Position numbers and translations under genes: made by a program. Below are positions 11,738 through 22,697 of a stretch of DNA of 64,000 bases, one piece after another. Under the pieces are notes generated by a model that did no database searches, was not told the DNA's origin, and was given only the letters and a program-made list of their open reading frames with translations. This DNA is from Perilla frutescens (taxonomy: Eukaryota > Streptophyta > Magnoliopsida > Lamiales > Lamiaceae): positions 9,015,501 to 9,079,500 of the forward strand of contig BRKX01000004.1 in NCBI GenBank assembly GCA_026008535.1, written 5' to 3'. Within the stretch, counting starts at the first letter, position 1, and the number at the start of each line of letters is the position of its first letter.

Positions 11738-11839
11738 TGGGTCGCCTTTGGTTTTAGTGTGAAAAGAGTCCTGAAAAGTACATATCTGCGTGAAGATTTT
11801 GGTTCCAATTCAGTCACAAGTTCAATCAAAGGAGGATCT

Positions 11840-13515
11840 ATGGTCAGACCACCATTGCTCGAAGGCAACAACTATCCTTACAGGAAAGTAAGGATGAGGG
11901 CATTTCTGAGATCGATTGATGAACTTGCATGGAAAAGTGTCAGTGAAGGATGGGAGATGCCAACTGTTGCCAAAGAAGAAAAGCATATAGAAATTGAAGA
12001 AGAAGAGTGGACTATACCGTAGAAGAACTGGTACAATGTCAACTCCAAAACTCTCAATGCAATATTCTCTGCAGTGGATCTTAATACATTCAGCCTGATC
12101 TCAACTTGTGAGACTGCCAAAGCTGCATAGGATATTCTGGAAACCACCTTCGAATGGACTAGTTCAGTGAGGCTGTCAAGACTTCAAAATCTTACTTCAA
12201 AGTTTGAAAGTCTCAGAATGGAGCATACTGAGTCCATAGGTAAGTTCAATGCCAGACTGAGAAGCATTTTAAATGAGAGTTTTGCTCTTGGTGAACCTAT
12301 CAGCAATGAGAAACTTGTAAGGAAGGTCCTCAGATCTCTTCCAAGAAAGTTTACATACAAAGTTGCTGCAATTGAAGAGGCCAAAGATATCAAAAGTATG
12401 AGGCTTGATGAGCTGATGAGATCGTTGAGGACGTTTGAGATGAACCTGGAAGATGAAGATAGCAGCTCAAAGAATAGAGGTATTACATTTAAAACTGAAG
12501 TCTCTAAGGATTTACCTGAACATGTATAGAAACAATATGGTCCTTATCACCAAGAACTTCAGTCGAATGTTAAAAAGAGTAAACAAACAGTCTCAGAAGG
12601 TCCAACAACAGAAGACAACCATCTGGCAACTCTCAGCAGGACAGAAACTTTAGCAGTGAACAGAAATAGTTTCAATCATCAGGTCCAAGAAGAAGAATGC
12701 AATGTAGAGAATGTGATGGTTTTGGACACATTCACGCTGAGTGTGCAAATACTCTGAAGAAAAATAAAAACAATTACAATGTTTCTCTTAGTGACAATGA
12801 TTCTGATGGAATCAGCAGTGATTCAGATGAGGACACTATTGCTTTTACAGCAAAAATCTCAGAGTTCCAGGATCCTTTCAAACTTGCAGAAGATGAAGAC
12901 TCACACAATGAAGACTTCAACCATGAAGAATTTGTCAAGACCTACAAGGAGATGTATGAAAAATGACTTGAGGTTGCTGAGATCAACAAGACTTTACAAT
13001 CTCACAACAAAGATCTTCTCAAAGAAAATGAGGAATTGATTAGATCTGATGCTGAACAGAAGGCCATCATTCAACAGCAAAAGAAAGAAATTGAAGAGTT
13101 ATCTGTTGAATTCAAGTCCATCAAAAGGAATGTCAACATGTTGAACAATGGAACTAAGAATCTTGATAAGATTCTCACTACTCTAGGACATTCAGGGAAG
13201 AGTCATCCAGGCCTTAGATACAATAGTGGACAATCCAAGATAGTGTTTGTCAAAGCAAGTACAAGCCAGCCAGTGCATGTACAACATAATGTTCCACACA
13301 TCCAGAAGAACATTAACAAAAAGATGACTGAGTATAATGGCAACAGAAAAGGGATCATCTGCTATTATTGTGAAGAAAAAGGCCACATTCGTCCACATTG
13401 TGAAAAGTATCTTTTTAATCTAAAAAGAATGAGAAGGAGGTTTGTGGCTAAGCATTCCAACAACACCAAGATGAGACTAGTTGTTCAGAAAAAGAAGAAG
13501 CCTGCACAGAAGAAG
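11840..13515 (+). pseudogene. Copia gag polyprotein (capsid and nucleocapsid)
   Basis: It starts at Met 11840 (MVRPPLLEGNNYPYRKVRMR), the usual start of SIRE-type gag with a DUF4219-like N-terminus. A UBN2-type capsid region follows at 12167-12529 (LTSKFESLRMEHTESIGKF, SLPRKFTYKVAAIEEAKD). Two CCHC zinc knuckles are visible: CRECDGFGHIHAEC (12700s) and CYYCEEKGHIRPHC (13360s), both CX2CX4HX4C, with a long coiled-coil-like acidic linker between them. Breaks are stops at 12020 and about 12128, a frame change between 12529 and 12697, and stops at 12964 and 13516. Gag would form the virus-like particle. This copy cannot be translated whole. Confidence 0.88.
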
Positions 13516-13518
13516 TAA

Positions 13519-13893
13519 TGGGTTGTCAAGCAGACTAGTTTGATTGCCCATACCTCACTAAGAGTTGAAGACAAGGGCAACTGGTATTTTTACAGTGGCT
13601 GTTTAAGACACATGACTGGAGATTGCTCTGTTGTGCAGAATTTAAAAGCCTGCTCTTCAGACTTTGTCACCTTTGGAGATGGAAAAAGGGGAAAAGTAAT
13701 GGGTAAAGGTGAGCTGATTGTTGAAGGAATGCCTAAACTGAAGAAGGCTATGCTAGTTGATGGACTCAAAGCAAATTTGATTAGCATCTGTCAACTGTGT
13801 GATGATGACATGACTGTTGTCTTCACCAAAGAAAGTTGCAGGGTAATGAATAAGAACAATGACTTATTCATAGAAGAAAAAAAGTTCAGCTGA
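13519..13893 (+). pseudogene. Copia aspartic protease with active-site change
   Basis: In the frame of the second zinc knuckle, after the stop at 13516-13518, the segment reads GNWYFYSGCLRHMTGDCSVV, then FGDGKRGKVMGKGELIV, AMLVDGLKANLISICQLCDD. Copia proteases have WYLDSGCSRHMTGD here; the catalytic Asp of D-S-G is Tyr in this copy (Y-S-G). The remaining pattern (HMTGD, FGDG, NLISI) is well kept. It ends in a stop at 13891. The protease would mature Gag-Pol; loss of the aspartate would inactivate it regardless of the stops. Confidence 0.88.
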
Positions 13894-13929
13894 CAACTGC
13901 TATTAGCTACATGTTCCTGCACAATGTTC

Positions 13930-14986
13930 TTTAACATGTCAAAGAACATCGATAGAAGAATCAGAGATCTGGCATCAAAAACTTGGACACATCAACTTTA
14001 GGAATCTCTAGAAAATCATCAGTAAAGAGGTTGTCAGAGGATTGCCTCATATCAGAATTGACAGAGATAAAGTATGTGGTCCATGTCAGATTAGAAAGCA
14101 GTCCAAATCTCAGCATAAAGAAGTTCAGGATAGAACTTCTAAAAGAGTTTTAGATCTTATACATATAGATCTAATGGGGCCTATGACCGTGGAAAGCTAT
14201 GGAGGAAAGAAGTATGTTCTTGTCTGCATAAATGACTTCTCAAGGTTTACATGGGTAGACTTCCTCAAAGACAAGAGTGAAGCTTTCATGGCTTTCAACA
14301 GATTAGCCTGCAAGATCACAGTTGAAAAGGATCAACACATTCTTAGAATCAGAATTGATCATGGCAAGGAATTTCAGAATCAGTACTTTGACAATTTCTA
14401 CAATGAGAATGGAATTAGTCATGAGTACTCAGCCCCCAAGACTCCTCAACAGAATGGAGTTGTGGAAAGAAAGAACAGAACTCTTCAAGAGATGGCAAGG
14501 ACCATGATTGTTGCTAAAGGAGTTGCTGCTATGTTCTGAGCAGAAGCCATCAACACTGCATGTCATATCAGCAATAGAGTTCATCTCAGACCAGGTACTT
14601 TCACTACACCATATGAGATTTGCAATCAAAAGAAACCTACAATAAATTACTTTCATGTGTTTGATAACACATGCTATATACTCAATGATAGAGAGTATCT
14701 CAGCAAGATGAACAACAGACGAGTTGAAAGGATGTTTGTTGGATACTCCAGAAACAGTAAATCATACAGGATTTACAACAAAGAGACAAGGGCTGTCATT
14801 GAGACAGTTAATGTCAGATTTGATGATCAGAATAAAGTTGTCAATACCACTGAAGAAGATGTGCACACAGATGTGTTTGAACATCCTAAGGAACATGATG
14901 ATACAAGCAGAGAATCTGAAAAACAGATTATGAAGCAAAGGAAACTTCAAAACAGACCATCAAGGATCATCCTACTTCAGAAGTAA
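13930..14986 (+). pseudogene. Copia integrase
   Basis: A frame change lies near 13930. The GAG-pre-integrase zinc motif is recognisable (IWHQKLGHINF, then VCGPCQIRK), followed by the catalytic core: HIDLMGP with the first Asp, RIDHGKEF with the second, and TPQQNGVVERKNRTLQEMAR with the Glu. All three DDE acids are present. A stop at 14537 cuts the core, then the same frame continues (HVFDNTCYILNDRE, RVERMFVGYSRNSKSYRIYN) to 14986. Integrase inserts the cDNA into host DNA. The single stop and the nearby frame change show decay. Confidence 0.9.
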
Positions 14987-14999
14987 TAGGAGACATTCA

Positions 15000-15447
15000 T
15001 GAAAGACGAATAACCAGAAGCAGACTAAGAAAGAGGATGCATGATGAAATATCCAATGTCTGTTTCACATCCAAGATTGAACCCAAGAACATCCAAGAAG
15101 CTCTCAAAGATGACTACTGGATTGAAGCTATGCAGGAAGAACTTCTACAGTTCAAGAAGAATGATGTTTGAGATCTTGTGTAGAAACCTGAAGGAGTCAA
15201 CATAGTTGGAACTAAGTGGATATTCAAGAATAAGACTAATGAAACTGGGAATATTACAAGAAATAAAGCCAGACTGGTTGCTCAAGGATATTCTCAGATA
15301 GAAGGGATTGATTTTGATGAGACTTTTGCTCCAGTCACAAGGATAGAATCAGTCAGACTTCTTCATGCAATGGCTTGCATTATGAAATTCAAGATGTACC
15401 GGATGGATGTCAAAAGTGCGTTCCTGAATGGATTCTTGAAGAATGAT
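15000..15447 (+). pseudogene. Copia reverse transcriptase, 5' half
   Basis: Landmarks are EALKDDYWIEAMQEEL, GTKWIFKNKTNETG, NKARLVAQGYSQIEGIDFDE, TFAPVTRIESVRLLHAMA and YRMDVKSAFLNG, the last holding the first catalytic Asp of RVT_2. Stops replace two codons near 15170 and 15180. The frame is cut exactly at 15447 by the CACTA element and resumes at 19156 with VFLP and PKGFEDPHHPE, allowing for the 3-bp target duplication. Confidence 0.92.
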
Positions 15448-15461
15448 CACTACAAGAAAAA

Positions 15462-15770
15462 AAGCAAGAGACAACGAGTATTACTCGTTGTCTCTTTAAA
15501 AGCTGGGCGTTGTTAATAGAGGTGTTGTCTATTAGCGGACGCTAATAGACAGCGGCCAAAACTCGTTGTCTATAGTCATTTTAATTGTTGTAAATTTTAA
15601 CCGTTGCCATAAAAGATAGACAACGTCTATCATAATAACCGTTGTCTATTGTCATACAGACAACGGCTTTCAACAACAACCGTTGTCTTTTAGTCAGAAG
15701 ACAACAGTTCTTATCTGAACCATTGTCTCCTTTTAAAAGACAACACTATTAATGACCATTGTCCTTTTTA
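15462..15770. repeat. Left subterminal repeats of the CACTA element
   Basis: AGACAACGG-like words and their inverse CCGTTGTCT alternate about every 20 bp, so neighbouring copies form small palindromes. About 14 copies with variants can be counted. Confidence 0.85.
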
Positions 15771-16486
15771 TTTAATTTTGACTTTTTTTTGCAGGTTTTT
15801 TATTTTACAATTTATTTTACAATTTAAACCTGATTACAAATTTTTCACAAAATAATAAATAATTAAAACTTAACAATAATTAATTTTATACAACAAAATA
15901 TATATACAATGTATATATATTTTATTAGGCAACTTATTTAAAATAATATGAATGTGAAAATTAAAAGAGTAATATTCTACAATATACCCAACATTTGCAC
16001 ATATTAAAAAGCTCAAGTAGTTCTATAAAAAGTTTAAGTATTCTTTCCTTCTTCATTTTGCTTCTTCAGTTGCCTCGTTTTAAATTCGACCCCTTCATCA
16101 AATTATCTAAATACAAAAAAATAAAATAGAAATCTTAGCATCAAATATGATATTGCATCAATGTCATTTTAAAAAATTTATCTAAACTAATAAATAACAA
16201 ATAAATAGGATGTAACTCGCCCCGTAATGTATGAACTTCACCAATTTCATTTTTTGGAATAATATTATCTGTCAAAATAATAAATAAGAAATAATAGCAT
16301 GTTCAAATTAGTAATTAACTAATAAATAACACATATACTAAACAATTTACTTGAAAACATGGAAATTTTATATATTTCTAAAGGATGGAAATTTTATATT
16401 CTAGAAAGCAACCTATTGGCAGGACTAAAATAATGGTTAGTTGACTATAGCAGATAAAATATTAAGCAATATAGAGAATATATCAC

Positions 16487-17181
16487 CTGAAGGATGATAA
16501 GTGCATTGCAAACCTTATTGAATTTCCTACACGATTCGTTCGGTGGTGATAAAACTGGGTAAATAGAAACTATTTCCTAAAAAAAAGCTTATACTTACTA
16601 AAGAAAGGAAACCAACAGTATAAAATTATAAATTTGAAAATATATTAAAACCTTCAAATTTTCTCATCCAGTTATGAAAATAAGACAATACACATTACAA
16701 CTGAGACATCCATTCGGTAAAAATATTCACCTAATTCCTATATAGTGAAATGGATTATATACAAATTAGGTTATTAGACCTCAAATGGATTGGCTTTTCT
16801 ATCTGTAAAAGTCCCAGCAAAGAATGGGTTATTTCAGAAAGGACTTTCACTTTTGTGGGCTCATTAGATTTTTTATTGCTTAGAACACAAACTGTTTGAG
16901 TGTTTCTGAAACAAATTGGTAAAACCCATGAAACTTAACTAAGCGCCTATATAGTAAATATACATCATGACTGGAAAAAAAAAAAGCAATGCCATTATTC
17001 AAAAGTACCTTCAATTGGAAAACTGAAGATGTTCATGTACATTCACTTAAATCAAACAAGCTGGCAGGCCCTGCAAAACAGCAAACCAGAGAAAATTGAC
17101 AGTTGTTAGAAACACCTGTAGAAGAGTAGCAATTGTACCAAAGGAGTTCCACAGCAATGGAGCCAAATCTTGAAACATTTC
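16487..17181 (-). pseudogene. Captured CNOT9/Rcd1 (CCR4-NOT subunit 9) fragment
   Basis: Two exons are readable on the minus strand. Exon a (17181-17116) gives EMFQDLAPLLWNS then FGTIATLLQ and ends CTACAG followed by GTGTTT. Exon b (16576-16487, exactly 30 codons) starts after TTTTTTTAG, gives EIVSIYPVLSPPN, diverged residues, then KVCNALIILQ, and ends TTCAG followed by GTGATA. In Rcd1/CNOT9 proteins (PF04078) the same two segments are contiguous (FQDLAPLLW...ALLQ, EIVSIYPVLSPPNLTP, VCNALALLQ). CNOT9 is part of the CCR4-NOT mRNA deadenylation complex. Only about 52 of some 300 residues are present and the central and C-terminal armadillo region is missing, so no functional CNOT9 is expected. 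GT-AG borders are intact, so a chimeric transcript is possible. Confidence 0.85.
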
Positions 17182-18220
17182 CTTATTTTACTAGAATACT
17201 TGGAAGCAAATTAACAAGACATAAAATAAATGAAAGCCCGAAATGTACAATTTTGTGTTCAGATATATTTATCTTCTTTTTGTAATGACGGAAAAGTAAT
17301 GAGAATATAAAGGAATAGACGCATACATACATGCAAGCTAATCTATAATAGCCCGTCATCATCAACCATATTGAATAATGACATGAAAGAATAAGTACGC
17401 CCTACCACTGAAACAAATGCTATATGGGGTGGAAAAGAAGTAGAACAATGCATATCTTACCAATTGATTGAGAACTTGGAGATCTGCACACAAGCAACCT
17501 CACAGCTGAAAATTTTCCGATACAAATTCACAGTATAACACAAAAGATGCAGCAGACAGGGTCGAGGAAAGAATTATTATCTCTATAGAAATACTTAATT
17601 GAGACTTAGAGATAATCTAAAAGGATGCTGATAAACAAAAAGGGCTAGATAACCAAATGATGTTAGCTGAAGTGCAATTACAGAAGAGAATTTATGAGAA
17701 CTGGAGTACTTCTTATCAAGTGCAGGACTTAAACACCTTTCTCTTCTCGCTGAAAATTTGAAGGAATGTAAAAAAAATAATCAGGCCATTAAAACTTAAG
17801 AAATATAATGGAACATTACAGTACTAGTCAGGGGTTCCCATTAGAATTTCCAAAGAGTGCATATCAACAGAGGCATAAAATTTATTAACTATTTCATTTA
17901 AATCATAACAACATAAATCCTTCATAGCCAAACATTTGAAAAGGTTAACTCCAGCAAACAATTAGAGGCATTAAAAGATGAAATATCAACTTAGAAAGAA
18001 CAACACGTACACATTACATAATTTCGTTCAACAAAATATAAAGGTCCAACCTTAATGTATTTACAAGATCCTCCAAAGAAAACACATCTTGTGCGCCTTT
18101 CCTTTGAGGAAAAAAAGACAAATGGCTCAATTCCAGTGACATCTCCAATATTTCCGCTTGTTAATGCAAAGAAAAGAAAAAAGCTCAACTAAAATCTCAA
18201 TTTCAAAATTGTGCATAAAA

Positions 18221-18223
18221 TTA

Positions 18224-18289
<66 letters not shown>

Positions 18290-18310
18290 ATATATATATA
18301 TATATATATA
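18221..18310. repeat. (TC)n/(TA)n microsatellite
   Basis: A pure CT/TC run from about 18224 to 18284 passes through TGTGTG into about 20 bases of TA. It lies in the intron side of the captured Yippee-like exon and gives rise to Arg/Glu and Tyr/Ile repeat ORFs that are not genes. Confidence 0.95.
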
Positions 18311-18344
18311 ATCTTTCCCATAGATTGAAAGGTGAATGACGAAC

Positions 18345-18439
18345 CTGGAGATGATGTCATTAGTAAGTGGAAGATGAGTTCCACAATGCTTGCAACTATA
18401 GATCTTTCCTTCAAGATTCACCGCAAAAACTCTCCCCCT
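18345..18439 (-). pseudogene. Captured Yippee-like first coding exon
   Basis: The minus strand reads GRVFAVNLEGKIYSCKHCG then THLPLTNDIIS, the N-terminus of plant Yippee-like proteins (PF03226), including the first zinc-binding CXXC (CKHC). The exon ends CTCCAG followed by GTTCGT, a donor site at the position where Yippee genes are interrupted. The expected ATG is AGG here (18439-18437), so the native start is lost by one substitution. The second CXXC and the remaining ~70 residues are not found in the element. Upstream (18640-18800) the minus strand is CT-rich, like a 5' UTR. Yippee proteins are small zinc-binding proteins of unclear plant function. Confidence 0.85.
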
Positions 18440-18884
18440 TCCAAATTCTCGACACTTTTTTCCAAGTTAAAATCAAGAAACCCACAAAAATATGAAGGGA
18501 ATGAAATAATACAACAAAGATATTGATAGAAAACAAAAATAAAAAATCCCACTTCATACAACAGAATTCAAGAAGAATTTTGAAATGGTAAAGCTGGATA
18601 CAAATGAACTGAATATTATTAAACAAAAAAAAAAAAACAGAAATGGTAAAGCTGGATTGAACATGAAGAAATGGGTACGAGGAATTCCTAAATTACAGAG
18701 AGAGATCGAGAGAGAGAAGAGAGAGATCGAGAAAGCTAAAATTGCATACTTGTGTTGGCTGGAGAATCAATCGCGCATATATTTTGAATGGAAAATAGTT
18801 CTACAAAAAAACCCTAGGTTTCAAATATTGGGGGAGGTTTCGCAATAGCGGCGGAGACCGACTATGTTGATTAATGCCCCTTGT

Positions 18885-19140
18885 TAATTAACAACGGGTA
18901 AAAGACGAGTTGTCTATATATTATTGTCTATTAAAAAAGCGGAGTTAGACAACGATCAGGATATAGCCGTTGTCTATTAATATAAAGACAACGGTTTTTT
19001 TTTGCCCGTTGCAGGTAAAAAAATAAAATAAAATAAAAAAACACGGAGATAGACAACGGATGAGTGTTTGGCCGTTGTCTATATCTATAAAGACAACGGT
19101 TTTCTGGAAACCCGTTGTCTATAGGCTGTTGTCTATTAGT
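18885..19140. repeat. Right subterminal repeats of the CACTA element
   Basis: About 11 GACAACGG/CCGTTGTC words in alternating orientation mirror those at the left end and run into the terminal inverted repeat. Confidence 0.85.
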
Positions 19141-19155
19141 GATTTTCTTGTAGTG

Positions 19156-19735
19156 GATGTGTTTTTACCATAGCCTAAAGGATTTGAAGATCCACATCAT
19201 CCAGAGTCTGTGTTCAAACTTCAGAAGGCTCTTTATGGATTAAAACAGGCTCCTCGAGCATGGTATGAAAGACTTGCTACATACCTGGTTAGCAAAGGAT
19301 AAAACAAAGGAGGAGGAGACAAAACACTATTCATCAGAAAAGAAAAGAAAAGACACAACTCATTGTGGTCCAAGTCTATGTAGATGATATAGTGTTTGGC
19401 TCAGTGTCCGAAAAGATGGTCAAGGACTTTATCAGGGATATGGAAACTGAGTTTGAGATGAGCCTTGTGGGAGATTTGAAATACTTTCTTGGACTACAGA
19501 TCAAGCAGTCTGAAGAATGTATATTTATCTCACAGTCCAAGTATGCAAGAAACTTGGTCAAAAAGTTTAAATTGGAAAATTATAAGCATAAAAGAATTCC
19601 TATCCGCACTACAGTCAAGATTGGAAAAGATGATGCAGGAGCTGAAGTTGATCAGACTTTATACAGAAGCATGATTGGGAGTCTCCTTTATCTCATAGCA
19701 AGCAGACCAGATATACCATACAGTGTAGGAGTGTG
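19156..19735 (+). pseudogene. Copia reverse transcriptase, 3' half
   Basis: The frame reads PKGFEDPHHPES, KLQKALYGLKQAPRAWYERL, a stop at about 19300 (KG*), then after a frameshift VQVYVDDIVFGSV with the catalytic YVDD box, FEMSLVGDLKYFLGLQIKQ, ISQSKYARNLVKKF, IGSLLYLIASRPDIPYSVGVC. It ends at 19735, where an LTR starts in the middle of the conserved SVGVC-ARYQ stretch. The RNase H that should follow is not found within the window on this strand. Confidence 0.92.
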
Positions 19736-21176
19736 TGTTAGGATTGTATACTGAAAGCTTGTCTTTGTATACTGTTAACAATGTTCTAATGATATAGATT
19801 GATTATTATTGCAGTCACTGTTTGTGCATATTATTTATTGTTATATTTATGTATGCATGTTTCCTTATACTTGCATTGTAGATGATATGGTCTGGCTGAA
19901 CACACGGTAAAGATCATATCATCGGGTTCCTTGCAAAGTATTAAAAGGCTCGCGGTTCAGATGATCCTGAACCAATCATTGTACGCCATAAAATAATCTG
20001 ACAGTTAGTTTATCTTGACTAACTGATTATTCTGATACACTGACATGTGTATTGAAGAGGATCACGATAGGATACTATTCTCTAATATGACCCTAAAGGA
20101 GAGAATAAAGATCCACAGAGTTCAGGTTCTTAAACCTTATACAGTGGCGGACATATGTGTGTTATGTCTACTGCTTTTATTTATCAATGAGTGAGATTCT
20201 TGATAGAGTCAATAATCTCGATATCTTGGGCAGTAACATATACATACATGATGGGTCGTGTACTGTGTATGGTCACTATGTCCTGGTGCGCCAGATTGAT
20301 GATGTCCCGTTGAGTAAACACAAGTATATGTGAAACCCTATAGGTGGAATTTATTCCGTACATGGTAAAGCTTGTGTGGTACTGCTCTAGGAATGGAAGA
20401 ATTAATTAATTATAGCTGTCAGAGCTTACATAATTAATTAATGGACATTATATCTTAAACATGGAGAATGGCTGGACTAAAGAAGAATGCATTGAGTAAA
20501 AATGTATTAAATTGGTAGGTCAGTGTTATTTCTTTAGTGGAATAAAAATAACATTTAATTTATTTAATTATATCCTAGTGTTGGATATTAGATATTAAAT
20601 AAATTAGCGGGCCGATTTAATATTCTTCTAGATCCCTACTGTAGCCCAAATAATACTTTAATGGACTAAGGGAATGGAATCAGTGGAGAGGCCCAAGCCC
20701 GCTAGGTTTAGGAGCCCTAGATTTCATCCCCCTCTATTAATTAGAGAGGGAGAGGCGTGAATAGGGAGTAGTCGATCAGCCCCTCTCAGTTGCTCACTTA
20801 TTTCCCTAGGTTATCCATACACAGTTTAGTAGCTGGTAGTCCACTCTACATCTAAACGGCTATCGAGAATACAGTAGAAGATTAAGGAGTATCTCTGCAG
20901 CTCCAAGAGGCATCGAACACAGTGAAGAAAAAGGTCGTTGGATTGTGTCTTCTATAACAATGAGATTAGACCTGTAATCTCGTGATCAACCCTACAATTC
21001 GTGTAAGTAGATTCATTCAAATTAATTTCTTTAGCTGTATTAATTCGATGATCTTGCATGAATTATTCAACATGTATGTTTTGTATCATCACACATAAAA
21101 TCATGATATGCATGCCTTTAGAATTATAGATTATTCAATTAGATCCTGTGGGGCGTAATTCAATAAAACCCTAACA
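19736..21176 (+). repeat. 5' LTR of Copia element B (LTR1)
   Basis: It starts TGTTAGGATTGTATAC and ends AAACCCTAACA (TG...CA, 1441 bp), followed by AC and the primer site TGGTATCAGAG. It is the reverse-oriented relative of the LTRs at 21227, 23392, 36312 and 48396, sharing for example the AATTAATTA/TTAAGATATAA block and the final TATACTG/CAGTATAC end. The left flank GTGTG is the candidate target duplication; no matching copy is seen at 49858. Confidence 0.88.
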
Positions 21177-21178
21177 AC

Positions 21179-21189
21179 TGGTATCAGAG
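21179..21189 (+). other. Primer binding site of element B
   Basis: TGGTATCAGAG, complementary to the 3' end of initiator tRNA-Met, lies 2 bases after the LTR end. Confidence 0.9.
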
Positions 21190-21226
21190 AAGGTATCGAT
21201 ATTAATCTAGGATTAATTCTATGTAG

Positions 21227-22686
21227 TGTTGGGGTTTTTTCGAATTGTACCCCACATGATCTATTTGGATGCCATTAATTCTAAGCTCATGTAAATTATA
21301 TTTTTACGTGTGACATTAATTATCCTATGTTGAATTAACATGCAAGTTTCAATTCTGAATCTATTGCAGCGGAAGAAAATAGAATCTATCGAAACTATAC
21401 TTACAAATGTTGTCGGGTTGCTTACGGGATTAAAGGTCTAATCCCGTTGTTGATGGAGAACACATGATCATGGAAAATCTTCATGGTGTTCAAAACTCAC
21501 AGCTCCAATATTCTACTTCTTGATCTTCTGATGTATTCCTGGACCTTGTTTAGATGCAGGGTGGGCTGTAGACTACTAAACGGTTGTGAAAACTCTAGGA
21601 ATCAAGAGAGCATGTAGAGGGACTGTATTGCTTATATTTTTTCTCTTAATTTTCGTGGCCCCCTCTCCCTTTATATAGGGGAAGGGATGAAAATTAATTC
21701 TCCAAACCCTATTGGGTTGGGCCTCCAACTCTTGTTCTATTCCCAGTCCACTTTGGTCATATTGGGCTACAACAGGGATCTAGAAGAATATTAAATTGGC
21801 CTACTAATTTATTTAATTTCTAATATCCATGACATGGAAATAAATAAATAAATTAAGTATTATTTTTATTCCACTAAAGAAATAATACTGACCTACCAAT
21901 TTAATACATATTTACGAATATGCTTTTTTCTTTAGTTCAGCCATTCGTCATGTTTAAGATATAATGTCCATTAATTAATTATGTAAGCTTCTGACAACTA
22001 TAATTAATTAATATCTTGTTCATTGAGTAGTACCGCATGATTTCCATATCATGTAAAGAATAAATTAATATTCTGCCTGCAGGGCTTCCCATGATCTACG
22101 TGCCTCCTCAAGAGGACATCATCAACCTGGCACACCAGGACATGGTGACCATATATAATGCACGACCCATCATATATGTAAATGTCACTACCCAAAATAT
22201 CGAGGTTGTTGATTCTATCAAAGAATCTCACTCATTGATAAATCAAAGTAGTAGACATAACATATATATGTTCGCCATTACATATGAGTTAAGAACCCGA
22301 ACACTGTGGATATTTATTCTCTTCTTTTAGGGTCAAAATAGAGAATAATATCCTATTGTGATCCTCCTCAATACACTAACAAGTGTATCAGAATAATCAG
22401 CTAGTTAAGATAAACTAACTATCAGATTATTCTACAGTGTACAATGGTTGGTTCAGGACTATCTAAACTGCGAGCCTTTTAATACTTTACAAGGAATCCG
22501 ATGATATGATCTTTACTGTGTGTTCACCCACACCATATCATTTACAATGCAAGTATATGGAAACATGCATATAAATATAACAATAAATAAATGCACAAAT
22601 AGTGACTGTAATCATTATTCAATCTATATTATCTCAATATTGTTTATTGTATACAAAGACAAGCTTTCCAGTATACAAAACCAACA
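21227..22686 (-). repeat. 3' LTR of element A (LTR2)
   Basis: 1460 bp with TGTTGG...CCAACA ends. On the minus strand a TATA box CCTATATAAAGG lies near 21669-21680. The right border abuts the PPT at 22687. Confidence 0.92.
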
Positions 22687-22697
22687 ATCTCCCACTT
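22687..22697 (-). other. Polypurine tract of element A
   Basis: The minus strand reads GTGGGAGATTG immediately before the LTR start TGTTGG, the usual Copia PPT form. Confidence 0.85.

Larger units (their letters stand above)
15448..19155. mobile_element. CACTA (En/Spm) transposon, non-autonomous, gene-carrying
   Basis: It begins CACTACAAGAAAA and ends with the inverse TTTTCTTGTAGTG, flanked by GAT on both sides (15445-15447 and 19156-19158), the 3-bp target duplication of CACTA elements. About two dozen copies of GACAACGG-like words in both orientations fill the ends (15462-15770, 18885-19140), as expected for transposase-binding subterminal repeats. No transposase is seen in its 3708 bp. 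Instead it carries minus-strand exon fragments of a CNOT9/Rcd1 homologue and of a Yippee-like gene. Other exon-like pieces with splice borders (17461-17505, 16208-16270, 16034-16104) are unidentified. It lies inside a Copia RT and is therefore younger than that element. Confidence 0.93.

Noticed and set aside
17183..17365. Minus ORF starting MMMTG, suggestive of Yippee EERMMMTG
   Set aside because: The residues after MMMTG (YYRLACMYV) do not fit MHTVVDIFC, and the exon position does not agree. Coincidence.
18221..18421. Arg-Glu and Tyr-Ile repeat proteins
   Set aside because: Pure translation of the TC and TA microsatellite. Only the upstream 95 bp is a real exon fragment.
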